From Bacteroidales bacterium UBA4331 (GTDB lineage: Bacteria > Bacteroidota > Bacteroidia > Bacteroidales > Paludibacteraceae), in NCBI GenBank assembly GCA_002394395.1, contig DGTR01000027.1:530-64529 (forward strand): DNA of 64,000 bases, in the 5' to 3' direction. Shown piece after piece: positions 25,120-33,577 of this stretch (the stretch's first letter is position 1; every line of letters starts with the position of its first letter). The notes under the pieces are model-generated. The model was given only the letters and a program-made list of their open reading frames with translations. It was not told where the DNA came from and ran no database searches. The position numbers were made by a program, and so were the translations under genes.

Positions 25120-26545
25120 AAAAGCGGGATTTATCCTTACTGCTCTCGCTCTCTGCCTCTCTGCTTGTCGGGGAGGCGGAGGCGAGGAGCCGACTCCTTC
25201 CGGCATACCGGCTTTCCCCGGTGCCGAGGGAGGTGGTAAATATGTCACGGGTGGACGCGAAGGGGTTGTGATACATGTTACGACGCTTGAGGACGCACGC
25301 GACGAGGTGACCAAACAGCCGGCCATCGGTACGCTCCGTAAGGCGCTCCAGATGGACGGAACACGCACGGTCGTCTTCGATGTCGCAGGTACAATCCATC
25401 TGACAAGCCAACTGGAGATCACGGGTGGTAACCTTACGGTGGCCGGGCAAACGGCCCCTGGGGACGGTATCTGTATCGCCGGCTATCCGGTAGTCGTCAA
25501 AGCCAGCAATGTCATCCTCCGGTTCCTGCGATTCCGTATGGGAGACCAGAGTAAAGTGGAAGGCGATGCGCTGACCATCTGTGAGCATAAAAATATCATC
25601 GTGGACCACTGCTCCTTCTCATGGAGCACCGATGAGTGCGTCAGTGTGTATGGCAACGAGAATTTTACCCTCCAGTATTGTTTTATCACGGAGAGTCTCA
25701 AGGCCTCTGTACATGCCAAAGGCGCACACGGATATGGAGGTATCTGGGGCGGCAAGAATGCTTCCTTCCATCATAACCTTCTGGCGCATCACCAGAGCCG
25801 AAATCCCCGTTTTGACCATGACTATGTGAATACGAAGTGCGCCGGACCGATTGATTTTGTCAATAACGTCGTCTATAACTGGGAGAGCAACTCCGCCTAC
25901 GGAGGCGAAGGATCTACCGAAGGTGGTGGCGGACGACATATCAATTTCGTCAACAACTACTACAAGCCCGGTCCTTCGACCAAAGACGATGTCAAGACGC
26001 GTCTGGTTGATCCATGGACTTCGTGTTCTAATTGCGTAGAGGGTAGTAAAGTGCTGAAAAAAGGTGGTTCGGTGGTGCCGCCGAAAATCTATCTGGTGGG
26101 TAATACAATGTATGGCTCTTCCGAAGTGACTGCAGACAACTGGAAAGGCTCCTCTAAATCGAAAAGCATAGCCGGTGTCGATACCCGGTGGACGGATGGT
26201 CTCACGTCCCTTTCTAAAGAACAGTCTGCTGAAGAGGCGTACGAAACGGTCCTCGCAAAAGCCGGTTGTTCAATCTCCCGCGATGCACTCGATGCACGGA
26301 TTGTCAACGATGTCCGCTTCGGAACCGGCAAACTCATCAATTCCCCGGATGAGGCAGGCGGATATCCGGCCCTGAATCCCAGAACAGCACTCGCCGATAC
26401 TGACCGTGACGGTATGCCCGACGCCTGGGAAGATGGAAACGGATTGAATAAGAGCGCCTCCTCCGATGCAAAACTCTATACTTTGGATAAGAATTATACC
26501 AATTTGGAGGTTTATATCAATTCTTTAGTGGGTGATTTATACTAA
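25103..26545 (+). CDS. Secreted pectate lyase-like lipoprotein (polysaccharide lyase family 1 type)
   Basis: 480-residue protein: lipobox LALCLSAC (Cys about 22), a parallel beta-helix beginning AFPGAEGGGKYVTGGREG, VFDVAGTIHL, the Ca-binding/catalytic region IVDHCSFSWSTDECVS, and HHNLLAHHQSRNPRF with the basic residues typical of PL1-like pectate lyases. Near the C-terminus DTDRDGMPDAWE is a calcium-binding thrombospondin-3-like motif. The longer frame from 25037 is rejected because only the ATG at 25103 gives a lipoprotein signal. It overlaps susD by 17 bp. Confidence 0.92.
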   Translation: MIISIKKAGFILTALALCLSACRGGGGEEPTPSGIPAFPGAEGGGKYVTGGREGVVIHVTTLEDARDEVTKQPAIGTLRKALQMDGTRTVVFDVAGTIHLTSQLEITGGNLTVAGQTAPGDGICIAGYPVVVKASNVILRFLRFRMGDQSKVEGDALTICEHKNIIVDHCSFSWSTDECVSVYGNENFTLQYCFITESLKASVHAKGAHGYGGIWGGKNASFHHNLLAHHQSRNPRFDHDYVNTKCAGPIDFVNNVVYNWESNSAYGGEGSTEGGGGRHINFVNNYYKPGPSTKDDVKTRLVDPWTSCSNCVEGSKVLKKGGSVVPPKIYLVGNTMYGSSEVTADNWKGSSKSKSIAGVDTRWTDGLTSLSKEQSAEEAYETVLAKAGCSISRDALDARIVNDVRFGTGKLINSPDEAGGYPALNPRTALADTDRDGMPDAWEDGNGLNKSASSDAKLYTLDKNYTNLEVYINSLVGDLY

Positions 26546-26580
26546 AAAACAAAAAATCTACATTTTTTGACAAAATATAC

Positions 26581-26611
26581 TTGTTTATTTCCAAAATTTG
26601 TAGTACCTTTG
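26581..26611 (+). promoter_or_regulatory. Promoter for the small secreted protein gene
   Basis: TTG (26581-26583), 20 bp, TACCTTTG (26604-26611). It separates the next gene transcriptionally from the SusC-SusD-lyase operon. Confidence 0.85.
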
Positions 26612-26674
26612 CACCGTATTTGTAAAACGCATTTTACAACTAACAATATTACTAACTTTTAAAACTAAAACATT

Positions 26675-27379
26675 ATGAAGAAATTTTTCCTCTTCGCTGC
26701 AGCTGCTATCGCAGCTCTGACTGTTAACGCTAAGGTTTATGACCTCAACGAGATGAATTTTGCTCAGAGTGATCTTACTGTTGTTAACGGTACTATTACC
26801 GACAACGCATCTAAGAGCTACTTCGAGGTAAAGAACACCGCTGGTGAGACCGTAGAGATGACGGTTGCTCAACTCCCGAACATGAAGTTCTCGTACAAGA
26901 ACTCCAGCGAGAAGACCGCGTTTAAGGTATATTACATTACCGAAGGTGTTAACGCAAAAGGTAAAATCCAGATGGATGGTAACCAACGTGACATTACTTT
27001 AACCAATGTAAATGTTGGTGACGTTATTACGCTTTATGTAAATTCGAAGGGTGATACTGGAGCTCAGTTCGCAGATGGTGACAAGGGTACCGCTTTCACA
27101 GGTGCTGTTGCTGTTAATCCTAACGCAACCGGTATCGCAACTGCTCTTCCTGGCAAGTCAAACGAGACCGAGCCTTATGAGATTAAGGTACAGGCTATTG
27201 CTTCGATGGTTATCATCCGTGAGACCGCAGGTGGTTATATCCTCCACAAAATTGAGATTGGTGCAACTCAGGGTATTGACAACGTAGAGGCTGTTAAGGC
27301 TGAGAAGTTCTACCGCGATGGTCAGCTCATCATCCGCAAAAACGGTGTTGAGTACAACGCTCTCGGTGCAAAACTCTAA
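26675..27379 (+). CDS. Small secreted protein with C-terminal tail motif
   Basis: 234-residue exported protein of unknown function. Signal peptide about 1-19 (LFAAAAIAALTVNA), then a beta-rich body with many Asn, Thr and Val residues (VNGTITDNASKSYFEVKN; KVQAIASMVIIRETAGGYI), suggestive of a beta-sandwich carbohydrate-binding fold. The last residues, DGQLIIRKNGVEYNALGAKL, resemble the C-termini of the two BspA-like proteins in this window. It has its own promoter and terminator. Position next to the pectin enzymes suggests a role at the cell surface in the same locus, which is inference. Confidence 0.75.
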   Translation: MKKFFLFAAAAIAALTVNAKVYDLNEMNFAQSDLTVVNGTITDNASKSYFEVKNTAGETVEMTVAQLPNMKFSYKNSSEKTAFKVYYITEGVNAKGKIQMDGNQRDITLTNVNVGDVITLYVNSKGDTGAQFADGDKGTAFTGAVAVNPNATGIATALPGKSNETEPYEIKVQAIASMVIIRETAGGYILHKIEIGATQGIDNVEAVKAEKFYRDGQLIIRKNGVEYNALGAKL

Positions 27380-27421
27380 TCACCTTTCCCAAATCGCATC
27401 AGTCAAACTTGGCTGATCCAC

Positions 27422-27454
27422 AAAAAAATGGCTCGCACACGCGAGCCATTTTTT
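27422..27454 (+). terminator. Intrinsic terminator after the small secreted protein
   Basis: A-run, TGGCTCGC, loop ACAC, GCGAGCCA, T-run; the stem is perfect including the A/T flanks, so it would work in both directions. Confidence 0.92.
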
Positions 27455-27478
27455 CTTGCCTTATGTGAGTTCATTTTT

Positions 27479-27544
27479 GGTCCAATTATGGTCCAATTAT
27501 AGTCCATTCCCGCGACCTGATCGCGACCTGACCGCTACCTGTAC
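27479..27544. repeat. 11-bp tandem array, six units in two subfamilies
   Basis: GGTCCAATTAT, GGTCCAATTAT, AGTCCATTCCC, then GCGACCTGATC, GCGACCTGACC, GCTACCTGTAC, with no gap and no change of period over 66 bp. It lies 18 bp beyond the hipA stop codon. A related array with the GGTCCAAT unit is at 36806-36882. Confidence 0.85.
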
Positions 27545-27561
27545 GTAGGGTTAGAGTCTAT

Positions 27562-28836
27562 TTATACAAAATGGCTGGTGGAGGAGATATAGTCGATGGT
27601 GGGTTGTGGGATGTCGGAGTGGGCTTTGGCGAGAGCAGGCCATTGGGCAACGGCATCAACAACCTGATCGATGATCTTAGGCGCTTTTTTGATGTTCATC
27701 TCATATGCCACTTTGAGGAGATCTTCGCGGGTGATGTTATCCCATTTGTTGTTAATCGACATTTGGTGGGCACTTGTCCATTCTCCGCTCGGATTGTATG
27801 CCCAAGACATGTCGTACGCCGGCGAGAGATGCCAAGTGCCGGTTTTATCCATGAGGAAGGAGATGTTTTTGGTGTGATCATCTTGGTTGCGCGCCACTAC
27901 ATTAAATACCATTCGGCGAAAGAACTCCTCTGCTTCAGAATATGGCAGACGAAGTCGGCGCATGACTTGGAAAGCCTGCTCATAGGAATACATTCTTAGT
28001 TGGCGGAAATCATAGTGTGCGAGTCCGCAGAGTGTCTGCATGTGTATTTTTTCTCCGTTCTGACGATCAAAACGGCGCGTCATGAAGTGTGCTCTTCCGT
28101 TTTCGCGCAGCAAGCGGCACTCGGTCATGTTGATGCCCGCTTCTTTGGCAAGGAGGTAATGGATATATTCGATTTCTCCGAAGTGTTGCGGGTCGCCGAG
28201 TTCTTTGTTGGTCACGCCATCGAGTTTGATGAGCCAGTAGTCAAATCCTTCGGGAGCAGAGAGTTGTCCGCTTCTGACTTCGCCTGTTTCGTCGTTATAG
28301 GCGATGACGGCTTTTGCCCGCTGTCCTCCGGCGGAAGTACCTACGCGAATGATGCTGGCTATCGCCTCTTTCCGATCGTCATTGAGGTTTGTTAACAGCG
28401 CGCCTTTGCTTTGCAATACTTCTCCAGCCACAGCAATAAGCGAGTCAATCTCTATTTTCTCAGATTGCTCCAAATAGGGAGCGTACGCAGGTACAAATTC
28501 CAACGCCCCCATACTGCGTTTGCCTTGGTAGTAGAGCCGCTCGATGGGATTCGCCATGTCTTTTCCGACTGTGGCTAACCATCGGTCTAACAAAGCCCGA
28601 CCAAAATCATCGGGCAGCGAGTCCGCCAATAAGCCCGGCAGGCCGTTGAAGGTGTGCCTGTCTAAATTAGGAAATTCGAAAACGCCTTTCTGTCCCACAG
28701 GCATCATTAAAGGTGAGACTTCAATTCCGCGTTGTGCAAACGCCTCATCGTAGCGAAAAGCCGCCGTTTGGCGTCTTTCGTCCCATGCAACGGCGCCTAT
28801 GCGCTCGCCCCATAGCATCACTTCTGCATTTACCAT
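27562..28836 (-). CDS. hipA: HipA-family serine/threonine kinase toxin
   Basis: 424-residue toxin kinase. N-terminal HipA_N region (about 1-110, VMLWGERIGAVAWDE, MPVGQKGVFEF, NGLPGLLADSLPDDFGR), a P-loop-like GTSAGGQRAKAVIA (166-179), and the catalytic core NVVARNQDDHTKNISFLM (312-329) with the AYDMSWAY metal-binding motif (340-347). In the E. coli enzyme the equivalent kinase phosphorylates glutamyl-tRNA synthetase; the target here is unknown. All kinase residues appear intact. It overlaps the hipB-like gene by 7 bp. It interrupts the pectin locus between the secreted protein and the GH28 gene. Confidence 0.93.
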   Translation of the reverse strand: MVNAEVMLWGERIGAVAWDERRQTAAFRYDEAFAQRGIEVSPLMMPVGQKGVFEFPNLDRHTFNGLPGLLADSLPDDFGRALLDRWLATVGKDMANPIERLYYQGKRSMGALEFVPAYAPYLEQSEKIEIDSLIAVAGEVLQSKGALLTNLNDDRKEAIASIIRVGTSAGGQRAKAVIAYNDETGEVRSGQLSAPEGFDYWLIKLDGVTNKELGDPQHFGEIEYIHYLLAKEAGINMTECRLLRENGRAHFMTRRFDRQNGEKIHMQTLCGLAHYDFRQLRMYSYEQAFQVMRRLRLPYSEAEEFFRRMVFNVVARNQDDHTKNISFLMDKTGTWHLSPAYDMSWAYNPSGEWTSAHQMSINNKWDNITREDLLKVAYEMNIKKAPKIIDQVVDAVAQWPALAKAHSDIPQPTIDYISSTSHFV

Positions 28837-29183
28837 TCTGATTCCGTATTTTGCGTGTTAGTCGATGTTTTATCTATTGTGCTGACCCGTTGCCGTTTCG
28901 GATGTTTCTTGGCGTAGTCGATCATAGCGATGGGGTCAATAGGCTCCTCTTCAAAAAAGCGGGATAACATATCCAGCGCGTTAAGAGCTCGCAGGATTGC
29001 CAGCAAACTGAGCAGAGAGGTGTTGCTGCCGTTTTCCGTCTGACTAATACTGAAAACAGATAAGCCACACCGCTCTGATAGTTCTTTTTGCGACATGTTG
29101 GCATTAATGCGCAAACGCTTAATTTTTTGACCGATTTCCGCCAGCAGAACACGATCTGTAGAAGAATATAAGTCAGTTGTCAT
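28830..29183 (-). CDS. hipB: HipB-like XRE-family antitoxin / repressor
   Basis: 117-residue protein with an N-terminal helix-turn-helix: IGQKIKRLRINANMSQKELSERCGLSVFSISQTENG. It is 5' of and overlaps hipA, the standard antitoxin-toxin order. Its acidic C-terminal half (FFEEEPIDPIAMIDYAKK) probably contacts HipA. Repression of its own promoter is likely, because repeated TAGATATA half-sites flank that promoter (29186-29238). Confidence 0.88.
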   Translation of the reverse strand: MTTDLYSSTDRVLLAEIGQKIKRLRINANMSQKELSERCGLSVFSISQTENGSNTSLLSLLAILRALNALDMLSRFFEEEPIDPIAMIDYAKKHPKRQRVSTIDKTSTNTQNTESEW

Positions 29184-29185
29184 AA

Positions 29186-29238
29186 TAGATATATCTATAA
29201 TTACGCTGCAAAGATACGAATAATTTTAGATATAGCAA
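29186..29238 (-). promoter_or_regulatory. hipBA promoter flanked by TAGATATA operator half-sites
   Basis: Minus-strand promoter: TTG (29238-29236), 19 bp, TATCTTTG (29216-29209). A perfect palindrome TAGATATATCTA (29186-29197) lies next to the hipB start, and another TAGATATA copy (29228-29235) abuts the -33 element. The layout fits HipB autorepression. Confidence 0.72.
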
Positions 29239-29313
29239 AATATTTTTATATTAAAATGCAAAATAAATGTATTTTGTCACCTAAATGGGGCAAAAGGGAC
29301 AGGAAATGATACC

Positions 29314-30810
29314 TTATTCCAGCGGGTTGCCGTTGAACTTGATGTTCTTGGCGTGCTTGATCTCGTTCTCCTTGGCGGGGGTGATGATGCAGTTTTGGAA
29401 GGTGATGTCCTCTGCGTAGTCGAAACTCATACCCTCGCGGACGCCGTAGAAGCTGACACCGTCGAAGAGGATGTTATGCACGGGCAGGCCCTTCAGACCG
29501 GTCATGTCCACTGCCTTGCGGGCGTTGACACAAGTGATATTGCGGAAGGTGAAATTGCTCCACTCGGGGTAGAACTTGCTCTTGTCGTCCGTGTCCGTAG
29601 CACCGCGGCCTCCGGCTGAACGATCTGCATAACCGGACTGGAAGAAGACAGCCGCTTCGCGGATATTCTTCATCGTGATGTTATAGCAGTAGATGTCCTC
29701 ACACCAGCCGCCACGACCGGGAGCGGATTTGAAACGGCAGCCGATATCCGTACCGTCGAACATACAATCCTTGACAATCAGACGCTGCATACCGCCGCAG
29801 AACTCCGAACCGATGACGAAGCCGCCGTGCGCACGATAGACGGTGTCGTTGGTGATGAGGAAGTCGCGTTGCGGACCGGCAGCCACACCTTTGTCACCCA
29901 CGCCGCCTTTCATACAGATACCATCGTCACCGGCGCTGACGTGACAACCGGCGATGAGCGCCACTTGTACGTTACCCGGGTCCATGGCATCGCCGTTCTG
30001 CGCCCACCACGGGCAGTCAACGGTGACATTCTCGATGATGAGATTCTGGATGCGGGTCGGAACGAGGTGGAATTTCGGACTGTTGCGAAGGGTCACACCC
30101 TCGACTATGACGTTCTTGGAGTCGGTGATGTTAACCAAGTGCGGACGCATCTTCTCCTGGATCTCCGCGGTAGCTGCGATATTGGGGATACCCAACTCCT
30201 TGTTGAGGTTGAACGGATACCAGAGGCGATAGGTCTTGTCGTCCTGTTTGAGGGTACCGCCGAGCGCCAGCGCCTCTTCCCAAACCTCAGGGAGTTTGCC
30301 GTCACGTACAACTTTCTTCTCTTTGATCGGACGCCAGATGAAGCCCTGGCCGTCGATCACACCCTTACCGGTGATACCGATGTTCTCGCATTTGGACGCG
30401 CGAATGAGCGCGTTGCATTTCTTGCTGCCGTCGCGCAGGCTGTCGTCTTTCTGGACGTACAACTCTTTGTTCTCGGAGCCCAGGATTGTAGCGCCTTTGC
30501 TGAGATGGAGGTCGATGTTACTGCGGAGCTGGATAGGTCCGGTTTTCCACACGCCACGCGGAACGATGACATGTCCGCCGCCCTGTTCGGAGAGCTCTTT
30601 GATGGCTTTGTTGAACGCCTCGGTACAATCGGTCTTGCCGTCCGGCACTGCGCCATACTGGGCGATGTTGACCGAGGTAGCCGGGAATTTGACTTCCTGC
30701 ACGTGTTCGATCTCGATAGGCAGATCCACATAGTAGTGGTCATACTTGCTTTGCGCGCTGAGGCTCAGCGCCGCGCCCAATAGGAGGGCAGAAAAGAAGA
30801 TTTTTTTCAT
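29314..30810 (-). CDS. Glycoside hydrolase family 28 (polygalacturonase-type)
   Basis: 498-residue exported enzyme, signal peptide about 1-19 (SALLLGAALSLSAQ). A right-handed beta-helix carries the GH28 catalytic set: Asp in NGDAMDP (about 274/277), the Asp pair of GDDGICMKGG (295/296), His in AHGGFVIGSE (328) and the RFK triad segment (359-361). It would hydrolyse galacturonan or a substituted pectin. It lies 2.8 kb past the pectate lyase on the opposite strand, which supports a pectin locus; hipBA sits between. An 8-bp array (30834-30865) occupies its upstream spacer and no clear promoter is visible. Confidence 0.95.
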   Translation of the reverse strand: MKKIFFSALLLGAALSLSAQSKYDHYYVDLPIEIEHVQEVKFPATSVNIAQYGAVPDGKTDCTEAFNKAIKELSEQGGGHVIVPRGVWKTGPIQLRSNIDLHLSKGATILGSENKELYVQKDDSLRDGSKKCNALIRASKCENIGITGKGVIDGQGFIWRPIKEKKVVRDGKLPEVWEEALALGGTLKQDDKTYRLWYPFNLNKELGIPNIAATAEIQEKMRPHLVNITDSKNVIVEGVTLRNSPKFHLVPTRIQNLIIENVTVDCPWWAQNGDAMDPGNVQVALIAGCHVSAGDDGICMKGGVGDKGVAAGPQRDFLITNDTVYRAHGGFVIGSEFCGGMQRLIVKDCMFDGTDIGCRFKSAPGRGGWCEDIYCYNITMKNIREAAVFFQSGYADRSAGGRGATDTDDKSKFYPEWSNFTFRNITCVNARKAVDMTGLKGLPVHNILFDGVSFYGVREGMSFDYAEDITFQNCIITPAKENEIKHAKNIKFNGNPLE

Positions 30811-30833
30811 GATAGGTGTTATTTGTTGTTGTT

Positions 30834-30865
30834 TCGATATCTCGATATGTTGATATTTCGATATG
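30834..30865. repeat. 8-bp TCGATATN tandem array
   Basis: TCGATATC, TCGATATG, TTGATATT, TCGATATG. Located between the GH28 start and the FAD oxidoreductase stop. Same family as 31571-31610, 33544-33575 and 39212-39251. Confidence 0.8.
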
Positions 30866-30875
30866 TCGTGTACAA

Positions 30876-32456
30876 TTATTGTGCCAAATCGGCGATTTTG
30901 AGGGCGGCATTGATGCCGTCGAGCGCGGAAGAGGTGATGCCGCCGGCGTATCCGGCTCCTTCGCCACAGGGGTAGAGACCTGGCGTGGAGACCGATTGCA
31001 GGGTCTCCGGGTCGCGGGGGATACGCACCGCACTACTGCTGCGGCTCTCGACACCGAGAATCACGGCGTCGTTGGTCAAGAACCCCGGATATTTCTTGTC
31101 AAAATCCCGGAAACCCTGTTGGAGCCTTTGACCGATCTCCGCCGGCAGCCACTGATCGAGGCGCGAAGGGACGATACCCGGCAGGTAGCTGCATTTCGGC
31201 AGGTCCTTGCTTGCTTTTCCTTCTACAAAATCGCGCAAGCGCTGCGCCGGAGCGGTATATCTTCCCCCCTTCATGGGGGGATTGAGGGGGGCCTGTCCTT
31301 GCTTGAACGCTTCGCGTTCCAAGGCTTCCTGGTACTCGAGACCGCGAAGGGGATCATCGCCGGGGATGTCCTCGGGGTTGATCTGCACGACGATGCCGGA
31401 GTTGGCATAAGGCGAGTTGCGGTGGGAAGCAGACATGCCGTTGACAACACAGGTGTCCGCGGTACTGCCCGCCGGCACGATATGTCCGCCCGGACACATA
31501 CAGAAGGAATAAACCCCTCGGCCGTCCACCTGCGTCACGAGGCTGTAGGAGGCGTTGCCGACGTATTGAATCGTTTCGGTATATCGATTTTCCGATATAT
31601 CGATATTTCGACCCTTGAAATACATCAGTTTATTGATGAGTGCCTGCGGATGTTCGGCACGAACGCCCATGGCAAAACCTTTGGTCTCAAGTTTGACCCC
31701 TTCGGCGGCTAACATTCGGTACGTGTCATGTGCCGAATGGCCGATCGCGAGGATAATAGGAGTCGCATGTCTTTCGACTTTTGACTTTCGACTTTCTACT
31801 TCTTTGAGGCTCTCTACTTTCGTCTCAAAGTGTATCTCCCCGCCGTGGCTGAGGATGCACTCGCGCATGTTCTTGATGATCGTCGGCAGTTTGTCGGAAC
31901 CGATATGCGCGTGGGCTTCGTAGAGGACGGTGTCCGGTGCCCCGAAGAAATGGAAGAGTTCCATGACGCGTTGCATGTTACCTCTTTTCTTGGAGCGGGA
32001 GAAGAGTTTGCCGTCGGAGAAAGTGCCGGCACCTCCTTCGCCGAAACAGTAGTTCGACTCGGGGTTGAGCCCTTCGTTCCTGTTCAGCAACGCTATATCT
32101 TTTTTGCGCTCGCTGACTTCTTTGCCGCGCTCGTAGATGATGGGTTTGATGCCGTGCTCGATGAGCGTCAGCGCTGCAAACAGCCCTGCCGGTCCGGCGC
32201 CGATGATGACGACCTGCCTCTCCGCGTTATGCACATCTTTGTATCGGGGAGGCTCATAGCGCCGCCATTCTCCCTCTCCTTGGGAGAGGGATGGGCTGAG
32301 GCTTATGGGCTTCCCTTTCTCGTCAACTAAAACAGTAAGATGCACCTTCAGCTCGCGCTGACGTGCATCTACACTACGCTTCACGACCCGCCATTTCTGT
32401 TCGGCTTCGTGCGCTTCCTTTGGAGATAATATAAATTGCAGGGTCTGCATAGCCAA
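30876..32456 (-). CDS. FAD-dependent oxidoreductase (NAD(P)/FAD family), with repeat-derived insertions
   Basis: 526-residue cytoplasmic flavoprotein of the uncharacterized FAD-dependent dehydrogenase family. FAD-binding GxGxxG is in VVIIGAGPAGLFAALTLIEHG (82-102). NYCFGEGGAGTFSDGKLFSR and the C-terminal GLYPCGEGAGYAGGITSSAL are typical. Four stretches look intrusive: SLSQGEGEW (about 55-63), VESRKSKVER, RNIDISENRYTE and PLNPPMKGG. Each is encoded by a repeat family that otherwise sits between genes (32264-32296, 31772-31806, 31571-31610, 31261-31295). The core motifs stay intact, so the enzyme may be functional. Substrate unknown. It ends 20 bp from recA. Confidence 0.9.
   Translation of the reverse strand: MAMQTLQFILSPKEAHEAEQKWRVVKRSVDARQRELKVHLTVLVDEKGKPISLSPSLSQGEGEWRRYEPPRYKDVHNAERQVVIIGAGPAGLFAALTLIEHGIKPIIYERGKEVSERKKDIALLNRNEGLNPESNYCFGEGGAGTFSDGKLFSRSKKRGNMQRVMELFHFFGAPDTVLYEAHAHIGSDKLPTIIKNMRECILSHGGEIHFETKVESLKEVESRKSKVERHATPIILAIGHSAHDTYRMLAAEGVKLETKGFAMGVRAEHPQALINKLMYFKGRNIDISENRYTETIQYVGNASYSLVTQVDGRGVYSFCMCPGGHIVPAGSTADTCVVNGMSASHRNSPYANSGIVVQINPEDIPGDDPLRGLEYQEALEREAFKQGQAPLNPPMKGGRYTAPAQRLRDFVEGKASKDLPKCSYLPGIVPSRLDQWLPAEIGQRLQQGFRDFDKKYPGFLTNDAVILGVESRSSSAVRIPRDPETLQSVSTPGLYPCGEGAGYAGGITSSALDGINAALKIADLAQ
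31261..31295. repeat. G/C-rich CCCCTTCATGGGGGG word inside the FAD oxidoreductase
   Basis: Inverted C-run/G-run pattern encoding APLNPPMKGG in frame. Related in style to the inverted repeats at 32264-32296, 35160-35200, 40391-40425 and 59076-59128. Confidence 0.6.
31571..31610. repeat. 8-bp array inside the FAD oxidoreductase
   Basis: Five exact-period units: TCGTTTCG, GTATATCG, ATTTTCCG, ATATATCG, ATATTTCG. Encodes RNIDISENRYTE on the minus strand. Confidence 0.8.
31772..31806. repeat. 7-bp array inside the FAD oxidoreductase
   Basis: Five exact-period units: TTTCGAC, TTTTGAC, TTTCGAC, TTTCTAC, TTCTTTG. Encodes EVESRKSKVER in frame. The same heptamer is intergenic at 35810-35830. Confidence 0.82.
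32264..32296. repeat. CTCTCC...GGAGAG inverted word inside the FAD oxidoreductase
   Basis: CCCTCTCC, TTGG, GAGAGGG inverted repeat read in frame as SLSQGEGEW. The equivalent element is in the lipoprotein at 40391-40425 and between genes at 35160-35200 and 59076-59128. Confidence 0.7.
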
Positions 32457-32476
32457 CCGGGTGTCGAGCCGCTCGA

Positions 32477-33517
32477 CTATTTGCCGATTTTACTGAGAAC
32501 GGCCTCGAGACCGAGTTCTTTGACCTTCTCGCTGATCTTGCCTTCGAGTTCATCGCACAGGTCGGGGTTCTCTGCCAGTACATCTTTTACCTTGTCGCGT
32601 CCCTGACCGAGCTTGGTGTCGCCGTAGGAGAAGAACGAACCGCTTTTCTTGATGACCTCGGTAGCTACTGCGAAATCGAGGATCTCACCGATCTTGGAGA
32701 TGCCCTCGTTGAACATGAGGTCGAACTCCGCTTTCTTGAACGGAGGCGCCACTTTGTTCTTCACCACTTTGACGCGCACTTGGTTACCCTTGATGTTGTC
32801 ACCGTCTTTGATCTGTCCCGTGCGGCGGATATCCAGACGTACGGAGGCATAGAACTTCAGGGCGTTACCGCCGGTGGTGGTCTCCGGGTTGCCGAACATC
32901 ACGCCGATCTTCTCGCGCAGCTGGTTGATGAAGATGACGGTCGTGCCGGTCTTGTTGACGGAAGCGGTCATCTTACGCAGCGCCTGGGACATCAGTCGTG
33001 CCTGCAGACCGACTTTGTTGTCGCCCATGTCGCCGTCAATCTCCGCTTTCGGGGTCAGCGCAGCCACGGAGTCAATAACGATCAGATCGACTGCCGCCGA
33101 ACGGATCAACTCGTCAGCAATCTCCAGCGCCTGCTCGCCGCTGTCCGGCTGTGCAATCAGCAGATCGTTGATGTTCACACCTAATTTCTCTGCGTAGAAG
33201 CGGTCGAAAGCATGCTCGGCATCGATGATTGCCGCAATGCCGCCGGCTTTCTGCACCTCTGCCATCGCGTGGATAGCGAGGGTCGTCTTACCGGACGACT
33301 CCGGACCGTAAATCTCGATGATTCGTCCTTTCGGATAACCGCCTACGCCTAAGGCGTAGTTCAAACCCAGACTGCCCGTCGGAATCACGGGAACGTCCTC
33401 TATCTTCTCGTCACCCAGACGCATGATGGCGCCCTTTCCGAAGTCTTTGTCAATCTTTGCCATCGCGTTTTGCAGCGCTTTCAGTTTGTCTGCCGATGGT
33501 CCTTGTTTTTCTGCCAT
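32477..33517 (-). CDS. recA: Recombinase A
   Basis: RecA forms nucleoprotein filaments for homologous recombination and SOS signalling. The 346-residue protein has Walker A GPESSGKT (71-78), Walker [11 protein letters not shown], the L2-region loop [22 protein letters not shown] and the C-terminal domain ([22 protein letters not shown]). It has its own promoter at 33578-33608, fused to the nth terminator. No LexA-like palindrome is obvious there. The leader contains an 8-bp array. Confidence 0.98.
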   Translation of the reverse strand: MAEKQGPSADKLKALQNAMAKIDKDFGKGAIMRLGDEKIEDVPVIPTGSLGLNYALGVGGYPKGRIIEIYGPESSGKTTLAIHAMAEVQKAGGIAAIIDAEHAFDRFYAEKLGVNINDLLIAQPDSGEQALEIADELIRSAAVDLIVIDSVAALTPKAEIDGDMGDNKVGLQARLMSQALRKMTASVNKTGTTVIFINQLREKIGVMFGNPETTTGGNALKFYASVRLDIRRTGQIKDGDNIKGNQVRVKVVKNKVAPPFKKAEFDLMFNEGISKIGEILDFAVATEVIKKSGSFFSYGDTKLGQGRDKVKDVLAENPDLCDELEGKISEKVKELGLEAVLSKIGK

Positions 33518-33543
33518 AATATAGTTGTTTTTAATGTTTCGTA

Positions 33544-33575
33544 ATTCCGAAATATCGATATACCGTTATTTCGCC
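33544..33575. repeat. 8-bp array in the recA leader
   Basis: ATTCCGAA, ATATCGAT, ATACCGTT, ATTTCGCC, between the recA -7 box and its start codon, so transcribed as part of the 5' untranslated region. Confidence 0.65.
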
Positions 33576-33577
33576 TG

